A stretch of 64,000 bases of DNA from a virus, in IMG/VR virus record IMGVR_UViG_3300045740_000163, positions 1-64,000 of that record, one strand, 5' to 3'. A program made the translations under genes and the position numbers. Under the pieces are notes generated by a model. That model was not told the DNA's origin. It searched no databases and worked only from the letters and a program-made list of their open reading frames with translations. Numbering within the stretch: position 1 is the first letter of the stretch; every line of letters begins with the position of its first letter. Positions 8,474-17,436 of the stretch are shown piece by piece.

Positions 8474-10199
8474 AGCTACCCGAGTAAGTTAGTTCTTCCG
8501 CGAGGTGGTCGAATGTCCTGTAAAGGAGCGGAGTTATGTTCAGTCTAGGATCAGCCGCAAGTGGCTGATTAGGCGCAAGGGGATGCGGCGACTGCAACAT
8601 CTGGCTTAATAATACCAGAAATTGTTGCATTGCTGATTGAGTTTGCTGCACCATGCGGAAGGGGAAACCCTTCAACATCTCAGCTCTTTCAGAGTCAGTC
8701 TTTTCAGGAAAAAGGAATTTAAGAGCTTCAACGCTGTCCACGCCAAGCTCTTGCAAGTTACGAACAACGATCGACTTTTGGTTGATGTCGTACGCTGTGT
8801 CTTCGTAAACATCGCCCTGGTACCTATAAGTAACAGTGCGATCCCCGTCTTCAGGTAAACCGATGACGCCAGGAGGGACTTTATTTTCCTGAAGCGAAAG
8901 TTGAATAGTTTGAGTGACTTTGGCTTCAAAGCGAGAGAGCGCTTTTTGATATTTCTCTACACTTTCTTCGGTTTGCTCTTTCGGAGGGCTTGGTTCTTTA
9001 AGTCCAGCTGCAGCGATAAACGATTCGCGGAAAATAACTTCCTGGTGATAGATCATCATCTCTAGGAGACGATTGAATCCATAAGTAAGGAAGCTTTTGT
9101 TCTTTCGAAGAGCCGTGGCCTGAGCACGACCCATCAAACCTTTAATTTCAGTTGCGGTCGCACCTGCGGAGATTGAAATTTCATCAACCCCGCCGAGAGC
9201 TGTTCTAATTTCCTCTCGCAGCAGAAGCGCATACCGGTTCATGTCTCCATTAACCGGATCCGGGGTCATGTAACCCACGCGGTCAGAAGGCTCAACGTTC
9301 GCGATAATGCGAGGAACGCGCAAACCGCCTCCCATCCCAGCCCCGAAAGGCTCGCTTACGCGTGTCGAAGGGCTATCGACTCCCGAAAAACCGCTTTGAC
9401 TGCTGATTGTCGGCCTAAAAGTGCTTCCTGAATCGCTTGCTTCGACCAGATCGCTCCTAGGACGCGAACTAATCAGCGTAGGATTGCCAAAAAACTCAAT
9501 ATTCTTAGCAATATTTCGAGTGAGCTCGTCGTGGAGCACAATTTGCTCCATAAACGGATCAAACTCACCCTCTCCCTCGGTACCGCTCGCGTTTGGCTTG
9601 TTTAAAACCTCAACAGCGGGAATAAAGCCTAAGGTATTGGGTCGCTTTCTGGCTGGAGTGAGGATAGAACCCGGCTCTAGATCAAAACTAAGCTCAGTAT
9701 CAGTCTCAACCTCACTAATTTCGTCAGCAGTTATAGCTAAACGAACATACCGCTTGTTTTGCCCGTAGCTATTGCTGGGTAAACCAAGATTCGCGTTCTT
9801 GACTTTGTAGCTATAAACAATAATTACTTCCTCAACCTCACCATTTACATCGTGGTACACACGATATTGGTTTTTGTTGAAGAAATAAATCTGATATTTG
9901 AGCTTTGGGTCTGGGCGGAAGTAAAAAAGCCCACAGCCGTCAATTAAAAAGTTGCGAATTATCGCAGGAAAACGAATATCTAACTTATTTAAAGCAATTA
10001 CATCATCAAGAAAACGAGTACGCCCCTTAAACGTATCCTGGTCACAATAAAAAGTAAGACCCTTCTTAATCATCAGAAGGGTCATCTGTTGCAGATGGCT
10101 CAAAACAACCATGGTCGATGCCTGGTTGCTTCGATCTTGAGTGCGCGATGCCTCTAAGATCTCGTTGAACCTTTTCCTAGTTTCAGTCGAGCTGGCCAT
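7974..10199 (-). CDS. Portal protein
   Basis: 741 residues. The N-terminal 550 residues have the portal pattern: helical start, FYFRPDPKLKYQIYFFN followed by a beta-rich wing region, a central disordered loop (residues 260-300), a long helix (MGRAQATALRKNKSFLTYGF, about 355-375) and further helices resembling the stem and crown. The last ~170 residues are Gly/Pro/Ser-rich and overlap the 5' part of the scaffold-like gene in a different frame. Gene order terminase - portal - scaffold - capsid supports the call. It would form the dodecameric DNA entry channel of the head. Confidence 0.75.
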   Translation of the reverse strand: MASSTETRKRFNEILEASRTQDRSNQASTMVVLSHLQQMTLLMIKKGLTFYCDQDTFKGRTRFLDDVIALNKLDIRFPAIIRNFLIDGCGLFYFRPDPKLKYQIYFFNKNQYRVYHDVNGEVEEVIIVYSYKVKNANLGLPSNSYGQNKRYVRLAITADEISEVETDTELSFDLEPGSILTPARKRPNTLGFIPAVEVLNKPNASGTEGEGEFDPFMEQIVLHDELTRNIAKNIEFFGNPTLISSRPRSDLVEASDSGSTFRPTISSQSGFSGVDSPSTRVSEPFGAGMGGGLRVPRIIANVEPSDRVGYMTPDPVNGDMNRYALLLREEIRTALGGVDEISISAGATATEIKGLMGRAQATALRKNKSFLTYGFNRLLEMMIYHQEVIFRESFIAAAGLKEPSPPKEQTEESVEKYQKALSRFEAKVTQTIQLSLQENKVPPGVIGLPEDGDRTVTYRYQGDVYEDTAYDINQKSIVVRNLQELGVDSVEALKFLFPEKTDSERAEMLKGFPFRMVQQTQSAMQQFLVLLSQMLQSPHPLAPNQPLAADPRLNITPLLYRTFDHLAEELTYSGSYEPADPSFDPEPGLPGGSPGGILGPGLNRLPAVGGANLYPGGSFGTYSPTAVAGTTGFGPFYQQPVQPVNVAILPEQSLGSSDGYPGAGADAGQSSIPQPGSTVALPGNYATGYSTEQSEFTGPTLGLSGTAGSADLVYQRFTDPNFLANFYGPANERKSRNRRGR

Positions 10200-10236
10200 C
10201 TACACACAGAACAGAAAATTAAAACCCTAAGAAGGC

Positions 10237-10395
10237 TCACTTGCTAGCAAGAGCTTCCTTAGCCTTTTTAGCCTTAGCCTTAGCGCGCTTACGAGTGTCT
10301 TCAGAACCACTTACCTCCTGACCGCTTGGAGCTTTTTTAGCTTCACGATCAGCAGCAAATTTCTTGAGAAGCTCAGCAGGCATTTTGTCAGCCAT
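10237..10395 (-). CDS. Short Lys/Ala-rich basic protein
   Basis: 52 residues, with a C-terminal stretch of alternating Lys and Ala (KRAKAKAKKAKEAL). Its start overlaps the end of the GT17-like gene by 8 bp, and it sits 38 bp before the portal start on the same strand. The histone-tail-like composition suggests nucleic-acid binding, possibly with packaged DNA; this is inference. Confidence 0.55.
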   Translation of the reverse strand: MADKMPAELLKKFAADREAKKAPSGQEVSGSEDTRKRAKAKAKKAKEALASK

Positions 10396-11200
10396 CTGGC
10401 AAAAGGTACGCTTTGACTCTTTCCAGTTTAACTGCTTCCTGCGGTAAATCCTCGATTGGATACGAGGTTAACAGATGATCTTGGCGTCCGAGCATATCGG
10501 TGTTGCCCTCCTTAGGTTCAAACTCATCACAGAGTTTTTGAACATCAGGACGATCCCAGATGTAGTACTCAGCGATTGACCGCAATTTGGTCTTTCTCTT
10601 ATCTGCATCACCCATCCAACTAAGGTGCCAACCAGCGTCTCTGTTACCGAAGTAACGATTGTGCTGCGTGGCGCGCATCGAGGATAAAGTACCGAGCTGC
10701 TTTAACCGGCTTACTGTACTAACCACGCCGCAACGCCAATCGAAAAGCTCACCTTCAGGGGAGATTAACTGGCGATCTGCTCTTCCGTAGTGCATCGACA
10801 TGCTCAAGCGAACGACTTTATCTTTCTCCTCTTCAACAACTTTCAAAAGTTCAGGAAACTTAGCTGGATTCGCGATCTCGTCACAATCCGAGCAAATAAA
10901 AACCGTATCGTCAGGCATCATGTGGAGCCCAACGCCGAGTGCATCACGCTGACCCCTCTCACGAATCCAAGGATCGGGAGCCTCTTCAGCAGAGGGAAGC
11001 TCTACGTGGAGCACTTGAATCTTGTCTTCAGGTAACCCCAGCTCACGTATGGTGTCTAAACAAGTAAATGGTTTCTCTTCGCCACGGTGCGTACGGTTAG
11101 CGTCCGTAATCAAAAAACCATCAACATGGTTTTCTAGAGTCCTAACCCTAAGCTCAAGAATTTCGCGCTCATTAAAATAACAAAAACAGTCTAAGAGCAC
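10388..11200 (-). CDS. Glycosyltransferase family 17-like protein
   Basis: 270 residues matching the GT17 pattern (beta-1,4-N-acetylglucosaminyltransferase-like): N-terminal FNEREILELR, VDGFLITDANRTHRGEEKPF (27-46), WIRERGQRDAL (78-88), and a CSDCDEI metal-binding motif (103-109). A conserved His/Trp segment follows (AGWHLSWMGD). GT17 enzymes add GlcNAc to mannose in eukaryotes, and bacterial and viral relatives are known. The gene lies in the head operon between small virion-like genes and the portal gene. The substrate may be a virion protein, a phage-modified sugar or host surface glycan. Confidence 0.75.
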   Translation of the reverse strand: MLLDCFCYFNEREILELRVRTLENHVDGFLITDANRTHRGEEKPFTCLDTIRELGLPEDKIQVLHVELPSAEEAPDPWIRERGQRDALGVGLHMMPDDTVFICSDCDEIANPAKFPELLKVVEEEKDKVVRLSMSMHYGRADRQLISPEGELFDWRCGVVSTVSRLKQLGTLSSMRATQHNRYFGNRDAGWHLSWMGDADKRKTKLRSIAEYYIWDRPDVQKLCDEFEPKEGNTDMLGRQDHLLTSYPIEDLPQEAVKLERVKAYLLPDG

Positions 11201-11231
11201 TGTGAGCGAAAGCGTGTCGTACTATATTAAC

Positions 11232-11525
11232 TCAATCGCCCAGCTGGATGTACTTTGAAGCTTTTTGCTTAGCGCGCTTTAATGAATTTCCGTTGGTTTG
11301 ATCCAAGAACAATCCTTCGTCTGTCCCAATCCCCGTGTACTGCTCTGATGGTGGAGCGGGAGCCTGGGGAGCAGGTGAATAGTTGTAGTCCCGCTCTTCA
11401 TCTTCCATAACTGCAGCGAACGCATCGCTAGCAGGTTGATTAGCGCGCCGCTGCTCATCCGCAGCACGCATATTCATTTCGTATGCTTTGGCAAACCCGA
11501 AAGCAGCTTGAGTAAAAGGGTCCAT
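11232..11525 (-). CDS. Small virion-operon protein, unknown
   Basis: 97 residues: a helical N-terminus (FTQAAFGFAKAYEMNMRAADEQ), an acidic Pro-rich middle, and a basic C-terminus. It overlaps the next upstream gene by one base (11525), which suggests coupled translation. No family recognised. Confidence 0.6.
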   Translation of the reverse strand: MDPFTQAAFGFAKAYEMNMRAADEQRRANQPASDAFAAVMEDEERDYNYSPAPQAPAPPSEQYTGIGTDEGLFLDQTNGNSLKRAKQKASKYIQLGD

Positions 11526-11809
11526 CAGTACAGCACGAAAACACCGTTGACACTACCGCTAATTAAAGCAGTGCAAGCGATAGGAATAAGATCATTGCCG
11601 TCTAGGTTTACAGCAGTAGCATGTTGGCCAGGTGCGTCCGAAAGCTCTACAGTTAGATAATCCTTGGAGTTGGAAGCCTTAGCTTCAATGAAGATGGCTC
11701 GACATGTAGCAAAGTTCTTTCGACCTTGAGCGGGAGCCCAACCAAAACCACTGGCATAGGGCAGTGCAGCAGTCTGCCCGTATACAGAGCCAAACGCCCG
11801 GATATCCAT
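11525..11809 (-). CDS. Small beta-rich virion-like protein
   Basis: 94 residues, predominantly beta, with Gly-rich N-terminus (SVYGQTAALPYASGFG) and regular hydrophobic alternation, ending in VNGVFVLY. It has no charged clusters or membrane segment. It reads like a compact beta-barrel decoration or adaptor protein, judged from composition only. Confidence 0.6.
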   Translation of the reverse strand: MDIRAFGSVYGQTAALPYASGFGWAPAQGRKNFATCRAIFIEAKASNSKDYLTVELSDAPGQHATAVNLDGNDLIPIACTALISGSVNGVFVLY

Positions 11810-11841
11810 ATAAAAAGACTGTTTCGTCTATCTTAACGTGT

Positions 11842-12126
11842 CTAGCTGTTCTTCTCCAAGTAAGTAATCAAGCGATCTAAATACCACCGGGCTTTTTTGA
11901 GATCTTCTAAACCGTTTTTATATTTCTCTCTCGACACGTACTTCAGTACATTCATTTTGCAGCCCCCGCAAAACTCTTCAGGGGATAAGCAAGATTCCAT
12001 GTACTCGATTGTCTCGATAGATCCTTTTGTGTAGTGACTAGGGTGATTAACACAATCGTTTAGATCTTGCTGTGCGCTCAGACCTAGTCCAGAAAAACTG
12101 AGCTGAACGTAATCTTCGTTACTCAT
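11842..12126 (-). CDS. DUF3310 family protein
   Basis: 94 residues from the ATG at 12126 (an upstream GTG at 12132 is less likely). It carries the DUF3310 signature NHPSHYTKGSIETIEYMES near residue 28 and a C-terminal LKKARWYLDRLITYLEK helix. DUF3310 proteins are common in phages, including T7-like and cyanophages, and are often linked with nucleotide kinase domains; the biochemical role is not settled. The start overlaps the end of the upstream glycosyltransferase gene by 8 bp. Confidence 0.8.
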   Translation of the reverse strand: MSNEDYVQLSFSGLGLSAQQDLNDCVNHPSHYTKGSIETIEYMESCLSPEEFCGGCKMNVLKYVSREKYKNGLEDLKKARWYLDRLITYLEKNS

Positions 12127-13003
12127 AACCAAACATCTCCGTGATGTCGAGAACTTTGCCCAGTTTATCCTCTAACTGCGAACTGTATTTTGTGTCGCAG
12201 TGCTCTACTAAACCGCATGGAGCAATCTGAAGCTTATTGCCTACTTTTAAAACAGGGACGACTCGACGGTGCTCCTGTCCTTCCAACAAATTTTCAAAAG
12301 CAAGTCCCATAGAACTCCGGTCAGCGAGCGGCCAGCAACGAAACTGGGTAAGCTCAAAACTTCTTATAGGGTCGGAGCTCGAAGAGGTTACGTACTGTTC
12401 TGCCATCTGCTGGTCGAGAATCATCATCCCCATATAGGGATTACCGAGAGAAACAAATCCAACAAACCAGTCATCTAATGGAGTTAGATAAGAGTTAACT
12501 GTGTAAGGTCTGTCTCCCCACACGTCTCGCGTCGGTTGGTTCAGCTGCCACACCTTGTGGTTATCAAACGGAACCATCAGAGACTTATAAGACTCATACC
12601 GACAAAACCCAGGCTCTAAATTGAGTTTCTTTAATCTGTCCTTGTACAGGAACCAGTACAAAAAGTTTTCACTGGTAAAACAGATATCGTTCTCGGTATA
12701 GACGTAAAAGTCGTAGTACTTATTTAATACAGCTTCACGAAGCAAACCTTTATGAGCCCAAGTTAAAGAGTACCCCTCCCACTCTTCAGAAGCTACAACA
12801 ATATGTATAGAGTTAAAAGTAACGTTAGAGTCAAGTAACTCTTTTAAGGTAGCTTCATCACCTCTATGCGCGTAGTCGATGTAAATAAAAACATCCTTTA
12901 CGCCCGGTATCTCCTCATAGCCCCGAAGAGTTTTTAGTAAAGCGTCGAACCGAGAAAGAGGATCGTGAGCAGTGACAAAAATAAGAAACTTGTGTTCGTT
13001 CAT
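12119..13003 (-). CDS. GT-A type glycosyltransferase-like protein
   Basis: 294 residues. The N-terminal half has the GT-A nucleotide-sugar fold pattern: FLIFVTAHDPLSRFDALLKTL, a hydrophobic strand DVFIYIDYAH, and the acidic motif YVYTENDICFT (about 97-107) in the position of the metal-binding DxD. The C-terminal half is less conserved. It starts in a TGATG overlap with the terminase stop codon (13003), so it is probably translationally coupled. Acceptor unknown. Confidence 0.65.
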   Translation of the reverse strand: MNEHKFLIFVTAHDPLSRFDALLKTLRGYEEIPGVKDVFIYIDYAHRGDEATLKELLDSNVTFNSIHIVVASEEWEGYSLTWAHKGLLREAVLNKYYDFYVYTENDICFTSENFLYWFLYKDRLKKLNLEPGFCRYESYKSLMVPFDNHKVWQLNQPTRDVWGDRPYTVNSYLTPLDDWFVGFVSLGNPYMGMMILDQQMAEQYVTSSSSDPIRSFELTQFRCWPLADRSSMGLAFENLLEGQEHRRVVPVLKVGNKLQIAPCGLVEHCDTKYSSQLEDKLGKVLDITEMFGYE

Positions 13004-14526
13004 CAGTACTCCATTTCGAAATTACCGCGACGTTGTAAGAAGCATACTAAGTGCGTATACGCATCCAGTAAGTCATCGTGGGACGTCGCACCAATGTTGA
13101 TCAGCTGATCAAATAAAGCATCAAATTTGCGATACCTGTTAAATATCACCTTTTTATTCTCCAGGAGACCTAGCGTCCCACGGAAACGGGCGATCTTATC
13201 CCCTCTAAAACCTTTAACCTCGTGGATATGAAGGTTACCGAGACCCCATTCGTTCAGCATCACACGTCTTAGGTCAGCCGCTAGAGAAGCCTGATAAGCG
13301 ACCGATTCAACGACTAACGAACAGGTTGAATAAGTAGGGAAGAACTTACCATCAGTATCCTCTTGGAGTATGCCCCACTCAACCAACATCTTGCACAGTA
13401 AGTCAATCTTTTCAAGATTACCGATAGAGCGCACCTGATGTGCGTCAATAATATAGTATTTATCTTTTAAGCGGCCGCCCAAAACGAATGCCGTATAGTC
13501 TGACGTCTCGTTCTTACTCGCCGAAAGATCAACACCTACAGCAAGACTATCGAACTCAGTTACCACGTCGCCTTTGACTAACAAATCTGGCGAGAGAACC
13601 AGATCAGATGTCATCACAGGTTGTTGCTGATACTGGAAAGCAAAAGCAACTGGATCAAGTTCCTTCTGCCCTAGCAGATAATCAACACTCCACTGCTCGG
13701 GCCAGTAACTGACGGGTTCACCATCGTTGTCGTAGGTAAGCGCTTCCTGCTGAACTTGTTTCCAGCCTTTATCTGGCACAAACATCGTCTTGTGGATATC
13801 CAACGGGTGGAATCGGGTCCCCAAGCAGATAGCTCGACCACCTTCGAAAATAATCGGCGCGATCACAGAACTCCAGTTATTGTTCATTTCTTCTCTAATG
13901 GTAGGGTTTTTAATATCAGTACTTGATTTAATAGGGTCATCTACAATAACAAGGTGCGCACGTTTTGACGTAATCGAGCCTCGTAGACCAGCAGCTCGGA
14001 GCGTAAATTCTTCGTCACCCACACGGCTAATGCCGGCATAATCAAAATCGATACTCCAACCGATATCAGACTGCATACCAGAACGCAGTTGAACCTTTGG
14101 AAAGATCTTTTTATAGGTAGAAGAATCGATAATCTGCTTGATGATGCGGCTTTTAGGAATAGCCGTGGCGATGTTGTACGAACAATAAATAATCTGAAGA
14201 GGGAGACCCGCAGTAGTGTGCCTCCCAATAATCCATGCGGTGAACATGTTCAACACAGTGGATTTAGCGCTACCCCTAGGAGCTAGAATATCTAGATTAG
14301 GTCCAGCAATGTCTAAAAGGTACCTATTACTTTCACCGGTTATTAAATGCTTATGCCACTCCAGCATGTGAGCTGCTGGCGCTTTATCCATAATAGTACA
14401 AAACGTATGGAAGTCATCTGCCGCACGCATAAAGATATTATCAATCGCGCCGCTCTCTGAATCCACGGCTTTCGCTGCACGTAGTTTTAACGCACGACGA
14501 TACGCAAATGTCTCTCTGCTGGGCAT
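13003..14526 (-). CDS. terL: Terminase large subunit
   Basis: 507 residues. It has a Walker A-type P-loop APRGSAKST (82-90), Walker B LVIVDDPI (192-199), and a C-terminal RNase-H-like nuclease with VGVDLSASKNETSDYTAF (330-347) and DDLLDAY (about 487-493) supplying the acidic residues. It packages the genome into the prohead and cuts concatemers. Length is normal for the family. Divergent from the plus-strand GT4 gene at 14576, with about 50 bp between the starts. The neighbouring 16906-17436 gene may be its small subunit, but this is unproven. Confidence 0.92.
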   Translation of the reverse strand: MPSRETFAYRRALKLRAAKAVDSESGAIDNIFMRAADDFHTFCTIMDKAPAAHMLEWHKHLITGESNRYLLDIAGPNLDILAPRGSAKSTVLNMFTAWIIGRHTTAGLPLQIIYCSYNIATAIPKSRIIKQIIDSSTYKKIFPKVQLRSGMQSDIGWSIDFDYAGISRVGDEEFTLRAAGLRGSITSKRAHLVIVDDPIKSSTDIKNPTIREEMNNNWSSVIAPIIFEGGRAICLGTRFHPLDIHKTMFVPDKGWKQVQQEALTYDNDGEPVSYWPEQWSVDYLLGQKELDPVAFAFQYQQQPVMTSDLVLSPDLLVKGDVVTEFDSLAVGVDLSASKNETSDYTAFVLGGRLKDKYYIIDAHQVRSIGNLEKIDLLCKMLVEWGILQEDTDGKFFPTYSTCSLVVESVAYQASLAADLRRVMLNEWGLGNLHIHEVKGFRGDKIARFRGTLGLLENKKVIFNRYRKFDALFDQLINIGATSHDDLLDAYTHLVCFLQRRGNFEMEY

Positions 14527-14575
14527 ACTATCTAGAAAAGTGTCTGTATACTGATAGGCAAGATTCTACTGCCAA

Positions 14576-15748
14576 ATGGCAAAAATTCTTTGGTACGGCG
14601 ACATCCTCTCCAACACGGGATTCGCCCGAGTTACACACAGTATTTTAGAGCACCTAGCAAACACACATGAAATTGTAGTTTTTGGGATCAACTACAATGG
14701 GGATCCTCATGATCTGCCCTTTAAAGTTTATCCAGCTGCAGCAGCAAATCCCTCAGATCGCTTTGGGATCGGTCGCCTGCCTCAAATAGTCGAAAAGGAA
14801 AAACCAGACTTTATTATCTGCTTGAACGACATCTGGGTCGTCAATCAAGTCTGGGAGAGGGTTCACCTTCTAAAAGACGCTATTAAATTCAAATTCATTG
14901 CCTACTTCCCAGTTGATTCAGCGTACTACGTGAGCTCTATGCTTTCGTATATTGCTGACTGGGATTTTGCGATTACGTTTTCTGTTGAGCAAGCTCACAG
15001 AATCATGGCTCAGGGGGTTCAACCAAAACTTCTCGGCGTGGTTCCCCACGGGCTGGATGAAGGTAAGTTCTATCCAATGCCGCAAGCAGAAGCTCGTAAA
15101 GCTCTGCGACTGCCTGAAGACAAGTTTATTGTTCTCAACGCGAACAGAAACCAACCAAGAAAACAAATTGACCTGACAATCAAAGCATTTGCTGAGTTTG
15201 CTGCAGATAAACCAGATACTCTGCTCTATCTCCACATGAGCGAAAAAGATCTCGGTTGGGATATACGGGCACTTTTCGACGCTGAAATGCGCCGCAGGAA
15301 CGCACCAGTTGACAACCGTTTAATCATGACGAGCGCGAATATCGATTATTTAAACGCACCGCCGGATGACCTTTTAAATAAGATCTACAACGCATGTGAT
15401 GTCGGCATCAACACAGCAAACGGAGAAGGTTGGGGCCTGGTTTCGTTTGAGCACGCATCCTGCAAAAAACCGCAGGTTCTCCCAAACCACACGTCGTTCA
15501 GTGACATCTGGAAAGGAAGCGCGTTGCTTGCGGACGTCGCCGCGTGGATCTACGACAAAGACCTAAGCGTCGAACGGGGAATTGTTGATGTTAATGACGT
15601 TGCAGTAAAACTAACAAAGCTGTACACCGATAAGTCTTACTACAGCGAAGTTGCCGAAGCTTGTTACAAGGTGACCCAAAACCCGGCATATCGCTGGGAT
15701 CGTATCGCTGACGCATTCAACAAAGCCGTGGAGGAGCTGAGCAAGTGA
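14576..15748 (+). CDS. GT4-family glycosyltransferase
   Basis: 390 residues with the two-domain GT-B pattern. The N-terminal domain starts with ILWYGDILSNTGFARVTHSI. A linker (VVPHGLDEGKFYP, about 157-169) precedes a C-terminal domain containing FIVLNANRNQPRKQIDLTIK, and then NTANGEGWGLVSFEHASC (about 280-297), the E-x7-E-type nucleotide-sugar site of retaining GT4 enzymes. It overlaps the next gene by 4 bp (TGAC...), forming a two-gene plus-strand operon with a putative TATACT at 14547-14552. It probably glycosylates a virion protein or surface sugar. Confidence 0.85.
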   Translation: MAKILWYGDILSNTGFARVTHSILEHLANTHEIVVFGINYNGDPHDLPFKVYPAAAANPSDRFGIGRLPQIVEKEKPDFIICLNDIWVVNQVWERVHLLKDAIKFKFIAYFPVDSAYYVSSMLSYIADWDFAITFSVEQAHRIMAQGVQPKLLGVVPHGLDEGKFYPMPQAEARKALRLPEDKFIVLNANRNQPRKQIDLTIKAFAEFAADKPDTLLYLHMSEKDLGWDIRALFDAEMRRRNAPVDNRLIMTSANIDYLNAPPDDLLNKIYNACDVGINTANGEGWGLVSFEHASCKKPQVLPNHTSFSDIWKGSALLADVAAWIYDKDLSVERGIVDVNDVAVKLTKLYTDKSYYSEVAEACYKVTQNPAYRWDRIADAFNKAVEELSK

Positions 15749-16830
15749 CTCAATTTCATCGTTATCGCACTTACTACAACCGCGCAACTCAACGCTCTTT
15801 TGCGCCCTCAAAAACAGGGTTCCCTTCTGTATTTGATCAAGCGAGCGATATCGGAGGAACTTTCACCAAAATAACTTCCGGGCTACCTAAAGACAGCTTT
15901 GCTAATTTCAGCCCCTGCGTCACACAGCACCGTGGGGCCACCTTAATCGCGTGGCGGTCGCAGCCGAAACATTTTGTATTCCGGCACGACATGAAGTACT
16001 TCTACTACAACAACACGCCCACGGATATTTGGATCGGTCAGCTGTTGAGTGACGACACGATTGTCGCTCCTCGGAAGCTAATCGACAAACCACATCGACT
16101 CAGCTACGAAGATCCTCGTATCTTTGTATCCCCTGAAAACGACTTACTTTGTCAGTTTGTCACTAGTACATACGCAACCAAATGGGACAGTACGAAACAC
16201 AAGATGATCCAGTCCCCAAAGGTATGCACAGGAGTCGTTAATGAATTTGGTTCGCTAGTCGATAAACTTTATCCTCCAGTAGGTCAAAACCTGGAAGCAG
16301 GTAAATCCGAGAAAAACTGGTGTTTCTTCTCCGACCTTCAATATCTTCGATTGCTCTATTCCACGCAGCCTATCGTCATAAAAACTCCCGGACAGGTTGA
16401 TAAAACAATTGACTCAACCTGTTTGAAAAAGGTCACGGGCGAGCATCCGACATTTAACTCAACAGCACCTATTTTGCTCGATGACGAATGGCTCGTATTT
16501 TTCCACTGGAAATTTATGTGCCGAGAAGTTGATAGACGTCCTTACTTGATGTACGCATTAGGTGCTTACACACTGGATAAGGATCTAACACGAGTAACTC
16601 GGATGATCAACGAACCTCTTTTTATCGGTTCGACAAACGATGATCTAGTTACTTGGACAGATCCAATCGGCAACGATATATCCAATCAACCAGCGTGCAT
16701 CCTTCCTTTTGGCTGCTTTGTGGACATCAACGAAGATTTGGTGATGTCGCTCGGAGTTAACGACTACTTTATGGGTATCTTTAGAACACCTGTACTCAAT
16801 GTACTATCGTTAATGGAGCCCGTCGATTAA
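15745..16830 (+). CDS. Five-bladed beta-propeller glycosidase/phosphorylase-like protein (GH130-like)
   Basis: 361 residues. Repeated beta-blade elements include FANFSPCVTQHRGATLIAWRS (first 20 residues of it), LSYEDPRIFVSPENDLLC and EKNWCFFSDLQYLRLLYS. The E-D-P-R motif and KNW...LLYSTQP resemble the active-site blades of GH130 mannoside phosphorylases and related GH43-type propellers. It is coupled to the GT4 gene upstream, so it probably acts on the same sugar, trimming or remodelling a glycan. Enzyme class is uncertain. Confidence 0.6.
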   Translation: MTQFHRYRTYYNRATQRSFAPSKTGFPSVFDQASDIGGTFTKITSGLPKDSFANFSPCVTQHRGATLIAWRSQPKHFVFRHDMKYFYYNNTPTDIWIGQLLSDDTIVAPRKLIDKPHRLSYEDPRIFVSPENDLLCQFVTSTYATKWDSTKHKMIQSPKVCTGVVNEFGSLVDKLYPPVGQNLEAGKSEKNWCFFSDLQYLRLLYSTQPIVIKTPGQVDKTIDSTCLKKVTGEHPTFNSTAPILLDDEWLVFFHWKFMCREVDRRPYLMYALGAYTLDKDLTRVTRMINEPLFIGSTNDDLVTWTDPIGNDISNQPACILPFGCFVDINEDLVMSLGVNDYFMGIFRTPVLNVLSLMEPVD

Positions 16831-16864
16831 AGGATTCTGTATCCTTAATAATCCACGAAGCCAA

Positions 16865-16900
16865 GGCGGGCTAGAGGGTAGGTGTAAACCTACCTTCGCC
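16865..16900. terminator. Stem-loop between convergent genes
   Basis: GGTAGGT (16877-16883) and ACCTACC (16888-16894) make a 7-bp stem with a GTAA loop, with an outer GGCG/CGCC pair. It lies between convergent genes ending at 16830 and 16906. No good T-tract exists on either strand, so termination is only suggested by position. Confidence 0.45.
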
Positions 16901-16905
16901 AACTT

Positions 16906-17436
16906 CTAGCTCTTCTCTTCTTTTTCGATAGTCGACCAGACAACCATCGACGCGTCCTCAAGTAACGAATACATCGTGGGCGCGTCTTCGAAGCTATTCA
17001 TCAACTCGCGCATACAGCGGTCAGCTCCAGCCAGCAACAAACCTCGGCGGTCTAAGCCGTCTGTAAGTTGCCTGACTGCTTGGATGTGAGATCGAATTTC
17101 TTTTTGAAGGACAGCAATCTTCGTAGCAGCAGTTGCGTAATCCAGCATTCCCGTAAGGGTCATCTGCCTTACGTTGTGTAGATCAGTTTTTAAAGAGTCG
17201 ATCTCAATAAGAAGAACCTTTCGGAGATCTTCTTTTGGGTACTTCTCTTGTACCCACGCTGTAAGATCTGCGATAGATCCGGTATAGCTCGGTTTTAAAA
17301 ATCGAGCATAAAGATACGCTTCGATATCACTCGCGGCGTTCTTTGCGTAGTGTTTAAAAGCGTCTTGTTGGGACTTGTCTAATGAACTAAGCCAAGTCCC
17401 TACAGAAGTCGAATCACCAATTGTAGATTTAATCAC
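16906..17436 (-). CDS. Helical protein, possible terminase small subunit
   Basis: A 176-residue, almost entirely alpha-helical protein. Segments LTAWVQEKYPKEDLRKVLLI and KTDLHNVRQMTL, and the C-terminal LLAGADRCMRELMNSF, give a compact helical plan seen in some terminase small subunits and head-linked proteins. It overlaps the upstream gene by 4 bp and is 2.4 kb from terL with plus-strand genes between. The small-terminase idea is inference; I do not recognise the family securely. Confidence 0.6.
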   Translation of the reverse strand: MIKSTIGDSTSVGTWLSSLDKSQQDAFKHYAKNAASDIEAYLYARFLKPSYTGSIADLTAWVQEKYPKEDLRKVLLIEIDSLKTDLHNVRQMTLTGMLDYATAATKIAVLQKEIRSHIQAVRQLTDGLDRRGLLLAGADRCMRELMNSFEDAPTMYSLLEDASMVVWSTIEKEEKS